This document shows, piece after piece, positions 45,439-56,363 of a stretch of 64,000 nucleotides of DNA. Under the pieces are notes generated by a model, which was not told where the DNA came from, made no database searches, and was given only the letters and a program-made list of their open reading frames with translations. The stretch spans positions 971,446 to 1,035,445 of the forward strand of contig BCLD01000007.1 in NCBI GenBank assembly GCA_001600875.1, read 5' to 3'. Position 1 is the first letter of the stretch. Every line of letters begins with the position of its first letter. Source of the stretch: Solicoccozyma terricola. Taxonomy: Eukaryota > Basidiomycota > Tremellomycetes > Filobasidiales > Piskurozymaceae. The position numbers were made by a program, and so were the translations under genes.

Positions 45439-48193
45439 TTAACTAAAGTTTAGCTAGAGGAGAAGGCGTCAGTGGGCCGAGTCCGTGCACTGAAAACCCA
45501 CGACCACGATGACCTCACTTTCATCAAAAAAAGAAGAATGTTGCACGAGACGTGAACACTTGTCCAGCCTGAAAAGGAGGCTCGCGTCAGTTCTTTTTGA
45601 TCGGGATTCGACGTGATAATTACACTCACCACACGCAATGGCTGAAAGATCGATCGCCCACATCAGCCAGCTTGAAAGCCATTGACTCGGCCCTGATTGA
45701 CACTCACTAAGCTCTGGAAATTCCCTCAGCTCCTCTAGTCCAACCTGAGTGACATTCGTCTTTGCAATGTAATTCATGAGCTTCCGTGCGATCCACGCGG
45801 AGAAAAGCTCGGAGGCCTGGCGAGCGGGACGTTGACGTGGTCAGCCAGGGTTAGCGCGGAACCACGACGTACTCACCCAGACAGCGGCAGTTGCCAGAAA
45901 GGTCAGCTGGAAAGTGTATGGGTCGTTTATGGAGAATCGGAAGAACGGGTAGATTTCTGAGACAGCGGATGTTAGGCGTGGTCAGAAGTTGGTCATCAAA
46001 AACGAATACTCACGAGAATTGCTGCCAAAGTGAAGAATGGATAGCCAGCCTGGAACATATCGGGTTAAGCTTTGACAATTGAATCCGGCCGGCCCAAACC
46101 TCTGCGCAACTCACCTAGAAACGACAACGCCGTGACATTCTGCGCCACTCCTCTTACGTAAAACCCTATCGCTGTCGCATCCACATGTTCCTCGTAAGTC
46201 TTCCGATACCCGAAGAACAACTCGAGCCCACGATGCCAGATCTTCGTGGTCTGAAGTGGGAATATGATGATGACACCGATAGAGGAGAGGAGCTGAACGG
46301 TTGCGAATTGTTGTGGAGAGCGGAGACGGGCAAACTGCGGGGATGATGGGTTCTGATCTCAGCGACAGACAAGGGGGGAAAGCGGTTGTAACGCAAGTGA
46401 GCGCGCACCAAATTTCGGTAAAAGGTGAACAACACCATTTGGAAAAAGTACTACAGAAGGAGATCCGAAAGTCAGCGCATGTGCCTCGAACAATCGGCCA
46501 CTCCCCCAACCCAACCTTGTAAAGAAATAACAACGCTCGACTACGGATCTTCGCGCTAATGATCCACATAGACAACAGGTTGAGTAAGTTTACCGTGACG
46601 ACCCAACTGTAAACCCAGACACCGGCGTCTATGGAAGTATGAGGGAGAGTTTGGAGATATACAGAAGCGAAGGCTTTTGCGACGGGGTTACGATCAGCCG
46701 TCCCTAGTTTGGTTGAATGAAGAGGTCTCCACCTAGCTCACCCTGCCCTGCAACCAGAGAAAACAATGCGATACCGAGTACAGCCATGAACCAGAGGAAT
46801 CGTAGCCACGATGATGGTATCCTCCCTAAGAGACGTCGATCGAGGAAGCTGTGATGGAAAGATCAGCGTGGAAGCATCATCTTCCACCCCCCAACACCAC
46901 CCCCCCCCCCTTTTCTGCAACTCACGCCTTTTGCAGATCTGTCAAACTATGTCGATACATATGTCGTCGATCCCGTTTCAATTTCGAAAAGCAAACGAGA
47001 GCTGGAGCCATCATTGTGATGAAAGTCAACAGGATCCAAAACGCTAATGAATGGGGTCGGCGGGGGACGATATTAGCTCATCTCCAATCCGTGTCCCTCA
47101 TTCCACGGCCAAACAAATCTCACTCTTCCTCTCCCAATCAAGCTCATCATCACCTTTCCCTCTCCTCCTTTCACCCATCCCGAACAAGTCGTAGTAATGT
47201 GCCAATGCACCGAAAGCAAGTGAAGTACACCAGAAAAAAGTATATGAGATGACACCTCCGAGTTTGGATGGCCACCAGTCTGGCGGGCGGTAGGTGAAGA
47301 TGAGCTCATTCTGTGTGAATTTGAACGGTCGGATAAAGGATGGGTACTTACTGAGACGATAGAGGTCGAATAGCTTGGTGATGAAAAGTAAAGCGACGGC
47401 GAGGTAGACGCCTGGAGAGAAGGTATCAATGACCGGTCGGTTAATAGGGTAAAAAAATCACGAATTGCTCACCATAGTACCAAAAGAGAAAGAAGAGAAA
47501 GCTGACATCCAATGGACGCTGGTCTGCTGGACGTTGTCTACCTTCCCATGGGTTCCAAAAAGCCGATGTAGCAGTCAACAGTGCTTCCGATGTGGGGACT
47601 GGTATCGCTACCCATATCCAGGCCTGATAATGATAGAAATGCAATGTTTTCACCGGTTCTTTAACATATGACCCCTCCCACAAACAAACCCCGATAAGAC
47701 TCACGAAGACGCAAGGTGCGAGAACCATGACTGCTTGACGTTTCCACCATGATTCAAGCCAGATCTCAACCGTGATCCGCTTTGGCTGATGGAGATATGT
47801 AAAGGATTTGGTCAGAAACCCTATTCATCTGCACATAACACATCCACCCACCCTTAACAACATCCTCGCCCACCCAGACTCATTCTCTTCGACCAACGAA
47901 TGATTCGACCTCTTCCTCGTTGCTCGACGTACACCCAGCGACTTGCCAGCTGGAAGTCTTCGTGTTGGACTGATTGGTTCCGCAGGTACTGCGGCGGATG
48001 AAGAGGTACCATAGCTGCGACCGGGAGTTATGGGTCGTTCTGGTGGAGAGAAGGGGGTTGAAGAAGAGGGGGGGGGGGGTAGGGGTGTTAACTTGGACAG
48101 GAACCGCAGGACGGTTGTAGAACATTGTTTCGACTAACCTTCCCAATCACGGTGTTGGCGCTGTTCGCTGCCTCTTGTGAGCGGCTGGAACAT
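45439..48193 (-). CDS. Uncharacterised polytopic membrane protein
   Basis: I do not recognise the family. The inferred start is MFQPLTRGSEQRQHRDWE, spliced over an intron whose pyrimidine tract contains C12 (48068-48079) to ERPITPGRSYGTSSSAA. About ten hydrophobic segments follow in order, among them AVMVLAPCVFVSLIGVCLW, LDVSFLFFLFWYYG, GGVISYTFFWCTSLALGALA, AFWILLTFITMMAPALVCF, WLRFLWFMAVLGIALFSLVA, WVYSWVVTVNLLNLLSMWII, ATVQLLSSIGVIIIFPLQ and FLATAAVWASELFSAWIA. Loops carry basic clusters such as KLKRDRRHMYRH. Each segment joins across short introns in a single consistent frame, so this is a real gene of about 650 residues. The last two exons and the stop at 45439 are guesses. A transporter or signalling role cannot be told apart. 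Confidence 0.68.
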
Positions 48194-48422
48194 GCGGAGT
48201 GGTGGATGTGTGTGTCAGCGGTCATGTAGCGATGGAACGTTGGGGAGTAGAGACGAGGAGAGAGGATGTGGACGGGGTAGACAGACGATTACCTTCTTGT
48301 CGTACGCGTTGAATGGGCTGTCCACGTGGCAAAACGCTCAAGTGGAACAACACCCACATCCGGCCATTCCATGTCCACCACCACCACCACCTCCATCATC
48401 ATCATCATATCCATCATCAACC

Positions 48423-49273
48423 ATGTCCTTGGCTCAACAACTAGGTGGACAAGATCCAGTTCGTCTCTTGCGAGTCGGTGCGGTATGTGCACTCCCAGTA
48501 CCGCTGTCCCAGATCGGATCATCGCTGTAGGCTGATGTCAAACGGCCAAACTGCGTCGCACCTTCGTCAGATCGTTTCGCTATGTGGCGCGGGCGCTTCT
48601 GCATCACCATACAATTTCCCATTGATGCTATTTGGTATCGTAGCTCATGAATTAACACCCATTAATCCATGGAAAACAGTACGTATACAATTCTCTCCAA
48701 CACTTGACATCCTTTGGATAACCGCCCTAACTCATACCACCGCCTTCGATTTCAAAGTTCATAACCCTCCTCATCCCGTCTTTTATCATCGACATCCTGA
48801 ATCTATCCCACAACGGAACGTTCGGATTCCTACTCTCCCTATTAATTATCGTTTTGAAGGTTCCTATCTATTTTGCTGCGAGACGGGTGTTGACTGAGCG
48901 AGGAGAGGAGATGGGGTGGGGTTATGAAGGGATAGTTGGTGGAGTTGGAACTGCGAGGAATATGTGGAATGAGAGGAGAGCTGGAGCAGCAGGTGTGTTC
49001 TCTTCTTCGTCTTCGTCTTCGTCCTCGTCCTCGTCCTTGTCTTCGTCTCTTGTCATACGTCGTGCTTACTTATAATTAACCACAGGCTATCAACCAATGT
49101 CAATGCCAGGTGGATTCTCAACCACACCACCATCTGAACAATCCCACGTATCACCACCACCTAATAGACCTTCTAACAATCCAACACCACCACCTGCGCC
49201 AAAGTTCCCATCATCAGGTGGTCATGTGTTGGGTAGCGCGGATGATGTGGAGAGTGGGAGGAGTGGGTATTAG
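48423..49273 (+). CDS. AGTRAP-like small membrane protein
   Basis: Four exons give MSLAQQLGGQDPVRLLRVGA, IVSLCGAGASASPYNFPLML, FGIVAHELTPINPWKT, FITLLIPSFIIDILNLSHNG, FGFLLSLLIIVLKVPIYFAA, RRVLTERGEEMG and a Pro/Ser-rich cytosolic tail ending DDVESGRSGY, about 200 residues. Three to four transmembrane segments followed by RRVLTERG resemble the angiotensin II receptor-associated protein (AGTRAP) family, in which a DI-x-H/L-S segment precedes a helix and YRERGGE. Role in fungi is unknown to me. A (TCTTCG/TCCTCG)n hexanucleotide repeat lies in the last intron (about 49003-49048). The gene is divergent from the polytopic membrane gene (230 bases between starts). Confidence 0.62.
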
Positions 49274-49605
49274 GGATGAAAACAAGAAAAGATAAGACAA
49301 AAAAAAGAGGGGAGAAGGATGGGGGATAGATAGATAGACGGGTGGTTGTGTGAAACTCGTTTGATTTGTTTTCGACATGCGAGGGAATTATCAGCTGTTA
49401 TTGAGCGCGGTATAAAGCAGACTTTGAGAAGCCATCGCATCGTCGAGATATTGCAAATCATCATCAATCATCTCTTTATATACCCGCGAACCAGAACGCG
49501 AAACACAAAGACACGAATATCCCTCTCTTCTCCCTCCCCTTCTCATCCGATCTCCCACCCGATCAATATCGAAACCGAATGACAACTCGAGACGGCACCG
49601 AGAGT
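49274..49605. other. Convergent intergenic region
   Basis: 3' flanks of the AGTRAP-like and CsbD-like genes. It has a short GATAGATAGA repeat at 49325-49338 and CT-rich sequence at 49525-49545. I see no gene. Confidence 0.45.
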
Positions 49606-49961
49606 TTACGAGTTGGCGGCTTGTTGAGCTTGACCTTTATCATGTTGAAGGTTCCCCGAAGCCTGTTGGACTTTATCACCTGTAATAGCTCCAACGACCG
49701 AGTCTACAAGATGAAGGGGAGTGTAACCAGTTTCAGTGTACATGATCCCAAAAGAAAGAGGAAGGAAAAAAAACGACAAAGTGATCATATTAGAAAAAAA
49801 ACTCGACTCGACTCACCTTTCTTCCCTTCGATCCGATCAGCAGTACCTTCGACGTATCCCTTGGCTTCAGCGGCTTTGATCTCAGCTTCACCGGATGCAT
49901 GTTGTTGTTTCCCAGCTGTGGTCCACGATGAAGGTTCGGAAGAACCACCGACAGCTTGGTA
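49606..49961 (-). CDS. CsbD-like stress protein, 5' part not seen
   Basis: Two exons are visible. The first reads [48 protein letters not shown], and the second [32 protein letters not shown], with a clear GTGAGT donor and CTTGTAG acceptor between them. The [11 protein letters not shown]...[18 protein letters not shown] pattern is the CsbD family of small hydrophilic stress proteins common in fungi. No initiator methionine precedes YQAVGG in frame, and a CTAG acceptor lies just before it, so at least one upstream exon is missing. It is probably in the repeat-rich 50000-50206 stretch or in the gap. Confidence 0.8.
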
Positions 49962-50069
49962 CTAGAAGGATCGAAAAGAAAGGTGAGGGGTAAAGGGTAT
50001 GTCGGTCGGTCAGTAGGGAGAAGTGACATTTTTTTTTTGCCCGTCTGTGTATATATGGAAGAAATGATC

Positions 50070-50206
50070 GTTCGCTGCGTTCGGGTGGAGATTCTTCGCT
50101 ACGCTCAGGGATGGAGTGCTCGCTTCGCTCGCGAAGAGAAGAAGAAGAAGAAGAAAGCAGCTCGCTCTCGCTCGCAAGAGAGATCTTCTTCGCTACGCTC
50201 AGGGAT
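50070..50206 (-). repeat. CGAAGCGAG-type repeat array entering a large gap
   Basis: Read on the minus strand the segment contains GAGCGTAGCGAAGAA twice, GCGAGCGAAGCGAGC, GCGAGCGAGAGCGAGC and GAACGCAGCGAACG. A 21-base direct repeat (core CGCTACGCTCAGGGAT on the plus strand) occurs at 50092-50112 and 50186-50206, a period of 94 bases, with the second copy cut by the gap. The hidden 960 bases are therefore probably more of this array. The word family is shared with the long intron at 40280-40511. Confidence 0.75.
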
Positions 50207-51166
50207 NNNNNNNNNNNNNNNNNNNNNNNNNNNNNNNNNNNNNNNNNNNNNNNNNNNNNNNNNNNNNNNNNNNNNNNNNNNNNNNNNNNNNNNNNNNNNN
50301 NNNNNNNNNNNNNNNNNNNNNNNNNNNNNNNNNNNNNNNNNNNNNNNNNNNNNNNNNNNNNNNNNNNNNNNNNNNNNNNNNNNNNNNNNNNNNNNNNNNN
50401 NNNNNNNNNNNNNNNNNNNNNNNNNNNNNNNNNNNNNNNNNNNNNNNNNNNNNNNNNNNNNNNNNNNNNNNNNNNNNNNNNNNNNNNNNNNNNNNNNNNN
50501 NNNNNNNNNNNNNNNNNNNNNNNNNNNNNNNNNNNNNNNNNNNNNNNNNNNNNNNNNNNNNNNNNNNNNNNNNNNNNNNNNNNNNNNNNNNNNNNNNNNN
50601 NNNNNNNNNNNNNNNNNNNNNNNNNNNNNNNNNNNNNNNNNNNNNNNNNNNNNNNNNNNNNNNNNNNNNNNNNNNNNNNNNNNNNNNNNNNNNNNNNNNN
50701 NNNNNNNNNNNNNNNNNNNNNNNNNNNNNNNNNNNNNNNNNNNNNNNNNNNNNNNNNNNNNNNNNNNNNNNNNNNNNNNNNNNNNNNNNNNNNNNNNNNN
50801 NNNNNNNNNNNNNNNNNNNNNNNNNNNNNNNNNNNNNNNNNNNNNNNNNNNNNNNNNNNNNNNNNNNNNNNNNNNNNNNNNNNNNNNNNNNNNNNNNNNN
50901 NNNNNNNNNNNNNNNNNNNNNNNNNNNNNNNNNNNNNNNNNNNNNNNNNNNNNNNNNNNNNNNNNNNNNNNNNNNNNNNNNNNNNNNNNNNNNNNNNNNN
51001 NNNNNNNNNNNNNNNNNNNNNNNNNNNNNNNNNNNNNNNNNNNNNNNNNNNNNNNNNNNNNNNNNNNNNNNNNNNNNNNNNNNNNNNNNNNNNNNNNNNN
51101 NNNNNNNNNNNNNNNNNNNNNNNNNNNNNNNNNNNNNNNNNNNNNNNNNNNNNNNNNNNNNNNNNN
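50207..51166. other. Assembly gap (960 N)
   Basis: It separates the CsbD-like gene (minus strand) from the RING-like gene (plus strand). It very likely hides the CsbD-like first exon, repeats and the promoter of the RING-like gene. Open frames drawn across the N run have no meaning. Confidence 0.98.
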
Positions 51167-51227
51167 TTTTCACAAACATCATCATCCAACCCCCCCCCCC
51201 CCCCCCCTCCCCCGCCTCTTCCACATC

Positions 51228-53213
51228 ATGGCAGCACCGAACTATAACAACGTCATGGGAAATTTCCCATCCTTTTCTGACTCTGATGATTATAACGACG
51301 ACGACAACGACAACGACAATGAAGACGATTATTCCGAACACGACGGTACTGTAAATTCCGATCGTGAATACCTACTCAACATGTCTCCTAGACTCACCGC
51401 ATCTGTCAACCTCGAATTCGAAGCAACACGAGGAAGAGAAGGAATGAGACCACGTACTGCCTATCATTCTTGGCAGACTGCGATGGATCGAATTAGAGAT
51501 TTTACTCCGACGGAGATTAGAGAAAGGGAAGAGGATAGATCGAGGAGAGATATAGCGGAGAGTATGATTAGAACAAGGGAGGATCAAGGGAGGAGGAGGG
51601 GGAATGATGCGGGAGGGTCGTCTGGGAATAGGAATAATCGCGTTGATGCTATCAACGACGACGGAGTGGTTGAAGGAAGGTCTAATGGTGGACCTACGGT
51701 AGGACGCTCAGTCATCACGAGAGGTGGTCGTGATGGTCGTGATGATCGTGACGTTCGTGATGGTCGTCAGAATGCAACAGCATCAGGATCAAATGCTACT
51801 GGTCGCGCTCCCGAATCAAGACAACTAAGATCTCAACCACCTCAATCACCTTATCAACCATCTCAACCTCCTCCTCCTACTACTCCTACTCCTCCTCGCA
51901 CTCACGTCTTTCGTCCTCTTCGTCGTCCTGAATTACTATCACCGCCACCATCCGCCAACCTACTCCCACTCCCACTCCCACCCACAATTCACAACCGCAA
52001 CCGCCGAACCGCTCCGACCTCGACCTTGACCTCGACCTCGACGACCACGGCCGCCGCCGCCGAACCACGTTGGACATCTAACACAGCCGGTGGCACCCAA
52101 TCTCGACAAGCGATGCTCGCTCGAGACGAAGCTATGGCACTAGCTATGCATCAAAGGGAGGTTCAAGCTGCTTCTAGAGCAGCCGCCGCCGCCGCTGCCG
52201 CTAATGATATTGGGAGAAGAGCTGATAGAGCGGAAGTGCAGGCGAGGGAGAGGAGAGATGCGGCGATCGCTGCTGCTGCTGCTCGTGCTCGTGCTCGAGC
52301 TGGAGGTGCTATTGGTGGTGAAGGTGGCGGCGGCGGTGGCGGCGGTGGCCTCGACGTCAATGCGATAGCGTTGAGGGATTTCTTGATGTGGGGTGGCGTT
52401 GGTGGGCTTCCTGGAAGACTCGCGGGTGCGGCTGCCGTTGCGTATGAAGGAATGCATGATCAACTCCATCACATGATGATGCAAGCGTACGGTGCTAGAA
52501 TGGGTGGTGGTGGACCACCATCGGTTGAAGAACTCTGGAAGGATATCAATTTCAAACCTCGAAGTAAAAGCAAGGCCAGATCAGGATTCACATTCGATTT
52601 TGAAAAAGACGCCGAGAATGAAATAATAGGTATCGATCTCGATGAAGATGAACAAGCTGGTCTTAAATCCTCGACGGTATCTCAACATGGTTCGAGGACG
52701 GATCTCGTTTGCGCGGGTTGTACTGAGATTTTACGAACATCTCAAGGTCAGAAAACGCAAGATGATCGAGTTTATGCCCTTACTTGCGGGCATTTAATCG
52801 ATCAAAGGTGTCTTCACAGGTTGATGATACCAGCACCGGATCCCATACCTCTCGAAGGCGCAGAAATCATTGGTGAACCGATAGAACCGGCCGCGATCGG
52901 AAATACGACAATCGAACATGAAGCCGATCATCCATGGTTGATCGGAACAACCCCATCAAGGGCCACCCGCTCTCAAACTCGTCGAAGCTCTAACGAACAC
53001 CCAATACCCTTCTTCGTGGGCGGCCCCAAACGACGAGCTGATGAACTTGCGGCACCACGACCTGCCAAACGCGGTCGCGGCACCGCCAACCGTCGTCCTC
53101 GAGAGTACATCTGGAACTGTCCTGTAGCGTCGTGTGCGAGGGAGTATACGAGCAAGGATACGGGTGGAGTTTGGGTGCCCAAGGCCGGTTGCGCGACTCC
53201 GCTGTTTGTTTAA
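51228..53213 (+). CDS. RING-like zinc finger protein with disordered N-terminus
   Basis: A single-exon gene of 661 residues, unusual beside its intron-rich neighbours. The N-terminal half is acidic then Arg/Asp-rich and low complexity (DSDDYNDDDNDNDNEDDYSE, GRDGRDDRDVRDGR). Ala- and Gly-runs (AAAAAAAA, GGGGGGGGG) near residues 320-370 follow. The C-terminal part has zinc ligands CAGC, then LTCGHLIDQRC, then about 95 residues without ligands, then WNCPVASCAREYTS. The CxxC...CxH...C...CPxxxC order resembles a RING with a long insert before the last ligands, so an E3 ubiquitin ligase role is possible but not established. A C18 tract ends 20 bases before the ATG at 51228. Confidence 0.8.
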   Translation: MAAPNYNNVMGNFPSFSDSDDYNDDDNDNDNEDDYSEHDGTVNSDREYLLNMSPRLTASVNLEFEATRGREGMRPRTAYHSWQTAMDRIRDFTPTEIREREEDRSRRDIAESMIRTREDQGRRRGNDAGGSSGNRNNRVDAINDDGVVEGRSNGGPTVGRSVITRGGRDGRDDRDVRDGRQNATASGSNATGRAPESRQLRSQPPQSPYQPSQPPPPTTPTPPRTHVFRPLRRPELLSPPPSANLLPLPLPPTIHNRNRRTAPTSTLTSTSTTTAAAAEPRWTSNTAGGTQSRQAMLARDEAMALAMHQREVQAASRAAAAAAAANDIGRRADRAEVQARERRDAAIAAAAARARARAGGAIGGEGGGGGGGGGLDVNAIALRDFLMWGGVGGLPGRLAGAAAVAYEGMHDQLHHMMMQAYGARMGGGGPPSVEELWKDINFKPRSKSKARSGFTFDFEKDAENEIIGIDLDEDEQAGLKSSTVSQHGSRTDLVCAGCTEILRTSQGQKTQDDRVYALTCGHLIDQRCLHRLMIPAPDPIPLEGAEIIGEPIEPAAIGNTTIEHEADHPWLIGTTPSRATRSQTRRSSNEHPIPFFVGGPKRRADELAAPRPAKRGRGTANRRPREYIWNCPVASCAREYTSKDTGGVWVPKAGCATPLFV

Positions 53214-53360
53214 TGGACGAGAGTGTGGAATTGTATAGATACTTGTCCCCGTTACGACTAATTTATGTGATTCGTCACCTTTATCTGTTAGATGAGCACT
53301 TTACCGACTATCCATCCCCGCTGCAAGCCCTTTCTTTGTCAAGCGAGGACATCAGCAATA

Positions 53361-54742
53361 ATGGCAACAGCAGCACGACGAGAAGACGCAGTCACTGCAG
53401 ATGCCATCTCCAACCTCTCACCGGACTCCCGACGATGTATCGAATGTCTAGCTGATTATAAGACTCGACCTATACCCGAGTGAGACAGCCAGACAGACAT
53501 ACCTTATCCAAGCCGTGGTATATTGTCCTGACCCAGGGTTTTGTCCCAGTTGTGGACCTGTCAAGACCGCAGCGGTGCTTGTTGCTCTGTATGAGAGGCC
53601 AGAGAGGCCAGGATTAAGGGTACTGCTGACGACTCGAGCCAAGCATCTGAGGTTCGTTGATAAGCGGTCGATATGGATGCTTCCGAACCCTGGCTAACCG
53701 GTTCTCCATCCCTCTTACGAACAAGATCACATCCTGGTCAAACGGTGAGCAGTTGAGACGATGTGTCATCGTTGCCAGGGGGCTGATCCTCACATATCTT
53801 CCAGGCACTACCAGGAGGTAAATGTGATCCAACCGACATCGACGCGGACTTTACAGCTGTAAGTGAAAATGCCTGTTACAAACACGACATTTGCCCTCAT
53901 TCCACCCCTCCCACCTTTCATAGCGGAGAGAAGCCTTTGAGGAAGTAGCTCTTCCACTAGGTCGTCATCCAGACCTTCATTTCGTGACACAACTAGCACC
54001 TTTTATATCGAAATACAGGCTCATCGTATTCCGTTAGTTCACTTCCCCCCCCCCCCCCCCCACACACACATCATCTCTAACTTCCCTCTCCAATTCCCAG
54101 CGGTCGTCTATTTCATCTCTAATATCTCCCTTCTGGACGTCCTCATCCCTTCACCAGACGAAGTGGATGGAATCTTTGACTTTCCGCTGTTGAGCTGTTT
54201 GACAGCGTCAGTCGATTGTGACGCGGTGGGGTACGAGCTGACGGAGAAGGGCGGGCCGAATTGGCCTTATGAGGCAGAGTTTCATGTCAGTTGGGGGTTT
54301 TGGTTGGCATATGATACGGGGAGATGCTAATGATATTTCGCACGGATAGAACTCGTCGGATTCACAATGGTTGGAAAGACATTCATATCGAATGAACCGG
54401 TTTCGCACCAGTCATACGCCATTAGTGAGTAATCCTGCCGATTGATATCATTATACACTGGCCTCTGACACACTGTCTCCCCGTACACAGAAGGGATTAA
54501 CGTCGGATATCCTCATCGCAGTGGCGGAAATAGGCTATGACATCCCACCGGCCTATGATCGATTCGCACCAGGACAATTACCATTCGCCAAGGCAGTCCA
54601 TACAGTGGTTGAAGAAGCAAGGCGTCTCCCAGAGGGAGAGTTTGCAAGGAGGATGATGGCTCGACGGAGGAGTGTAGGGACCGAGGCGGAGATGGCGAGG
54701 GCAGCGATGAGCTTGGAGGTGAATGGATCGCTGGCCGGGTGA
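53361..54742 (+). CDS. NUDIX hydrolase, CoA diphosphatase (Pcd1/NUDT7-8)-like
   Basis: Hydrolyses a nucleoside diphosphate derivative, probably CoA or oxidised CoA. Spliced reading: RCIECLADYKTRPIP, CGPVKTAAVLVALYERP, RVLLTTRAKHLRSHPGQTAL, PGGKCDPTDIDADFTAREAF, EEVALPLG, then FVTQLAPFISKYRLIVFPVV. The Nudix box is GGKCDPTDx(5)TAREAFEEVALP; REAFEE is intact, and the DPxD form is the one used by CoA diphosphatases. There is no PTS1 at the C-terminus (ends VNGSLAG), so a mitochondrial or cytosolic location is as likely as peroxisomal. The C-terminal extension (ARRLPEGEFARRMMARRRS) is basic. A C17 tract sits in an intron (54045-54061). An in-frame ATG at 53292 is an alternative start. Confidence 0.85.
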
Positions 54743-54794
54743 TCCAGAGGACGTCGTCGTACCATCGAGCCGGCCAGCCATGAACAGCATTCCG

Positions 54795-54802
54795 TGACGT
54801 CA
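54795..54802 (+). promoter_or_regulatory. CRE-like palindrome TGACGTCA upstream of the Ca3427-like gene
   Basis: A perfect TGACGTCA lies about 74 bases before the start codon at 54876, in the 133-base interval after the NUDIX gene. It is the second copy in the window after 2543-2550, at a similar distance from a start codon. Confidence 0.4.
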
Positions 54803-54875
54803 GACGCGTCGAGAGTGCACAGCTCGCTGTTGAGGAGTATATCTATCTGCCAGCTCGTTCATCACCATCCTTACA

Positions 54876-56277
54876 ATGCCAGCTGCCAAGCTACGAGTCG
54901 GATGGCACCGTGAGCACTTTCTCAGTCCACTGCTTCAGCTATGTGCCACGGAGCAAGGAAGCAATATCGAGCTCATCGAGCAGCCAGGAGGGAGCGGTGA
55001 AATGATGGTTAGCTTGAGGGAGGGCAAGATCGATGTTTGCATAGGTCGGTGTATGGATGGATGGATTTGATGGGATGCGATGGGATGGTCTGCTCATGCC
55101 ACCGGTATGTTCTAGGACTCACTGAAGCGTTCATCGCTGGTATCGCGAACGGCAACAAGAGCTTCAAGCTCGTCGGACGATATATCAAGACGCCGTTGAG
55201 ATGGTGAGGGGAGATGCAGGAACAGAGTGGACGAAATTCTAAAAACTGACTTACACCGCAGGGCGGTTATCACTGGTAAGGACAGTAAATATCAATCTAT
55301 CAATGACTTGAAGGGTACAAAGTTGGGGATATCCAGGCTAGGCAGGTGAGGAGACGGATAGGTTTCTTCGTTCCGCACTCTACTGATATGATACCCACAG
55401 TGGATCGCAAGTAAGAATAATGGACATTTCTTGGAGAATCTCCAGCTGAATGCGTCACTCGTACAGGTTATGGCGTCGGTGATGTCACTACAGGAGGGCT
55501 GGTCATCCGAGGAACAGCCGTCGTTCGAAGGTTCGTTTGGCATTCAATCATATAAAGTTTCAGCAGATCTTGACCCTTCTGTTCCCATTAGTCAAGGGTA
55601 GCTTTAAACCACTTCGAGATTCTGTAAACAGCGGCGAGAGTGAGTGGGGCGTAGAGGAGGAGGAGGAGTGATATAGAAGGAAAGACATCGGCTGATCCTG
55701 CGCTTCTCAATGTGTATAGCGAGCGTTTTCCTCTGGGAGTGGTTCACGACCAAACCATACGCAGACAGTGGAGAAGTACGATTCATTGGATCCGTGTATA
55801 GTGAGATCTATCAAAACGATCCCCGACCTCAACACTACCACTGACATGCATCGTTTCACCCTCCAGCTCCCTGGCCATGTTGGGTGATCGCCGCTTCCAA
55901 TTCCGCCGATCCCACCACCGTGTCCAACTTCCTCTCCTCGCTCGGCAAATTCGCAGCTTCCTTCGATTCCGATGAGAAGCGAGAGGTAGATGATGTGGAG
56001 TTTGTGTCGAAAACGTTCGGCCAGAAAGAAGAGGATGTCAAAGAGTGGTTGAAAACTGTCGCTTGGTATGGCGAGCAAAATGTCGTAGAGGAGAAGGTGG
56101 TATTGGATACTTTGAGGTGATTGGGCGGTTTTCCCCCTTTTAACATGTTAACGCGGCGAAAGCTGATGGAGAAGTACCACCCATAGCGTGCTTGAAAAGG
56201 CCGATGTCGTGAAACGACCAGCCGAAGGGTGGAAGGTCTCAGACTTTGTCAACGAGTCGGTCGCTACTGTTCAATAG
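54876..56277 (+). CDS. Periplasmic-binding-protein-fold protein, Ca3427-like
   Basis: An intracellular fungal protein with the type 2 periplasmic binding fold, of the kind whose Candida member Ca3427 has a known structure; the ligand is unknown. Spliced reading: MPAAKLRVGWHREHFLSPLL, IELIEQPGGSGEMMVSLREG, KIDVCIGLTEAFIAGIANG, FKLVGRYIKTPLRWAVITGK, INDLKGTKLGISRLGSGSQV, WEWFTTKPYADSGEVRFIGS, PWPCWVIAAS. The G-Y/W ... GxG-x-M ... DVCIGLTEA core and the ITGK...DLKGTKLGISRLGSGS motif resemble thiamine-precursor or sulfonate-binding proteins (THI5/SsuA superfamily). About 290 residues, no signal peptide, so cytosolic. It lacks THI5's histidine-rich cofactor site, so pyrimidine synthesis is not implied. 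It converges with the Gly-rich gene (86 bases between stops). Confidence 0.82.
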
Positions 56278-56363
56278 TTTGTTCAGTCATTAATCGATTA
56301 TACCATATCTTTCGATTTCAAATTAAGACTACAAAAAGGAACATTTCTTTTCAACTACATACA

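Noticed and set aside
48030..48125. Apparent frameshift in the polytopic membrane gene caused by the C12 tract (reading from MFYNRPAV)
   Set aside because: A start at 48193 spliced over an intron that contains the tract gives a continuous frame (…DWE-ERPITPGRS), so no frameshift is needed.
49888..53213. Very long frames crossing 50207-51166
   Set aside because: They run through N bases and carry no information there; only the part from 51228 is a supported gene.
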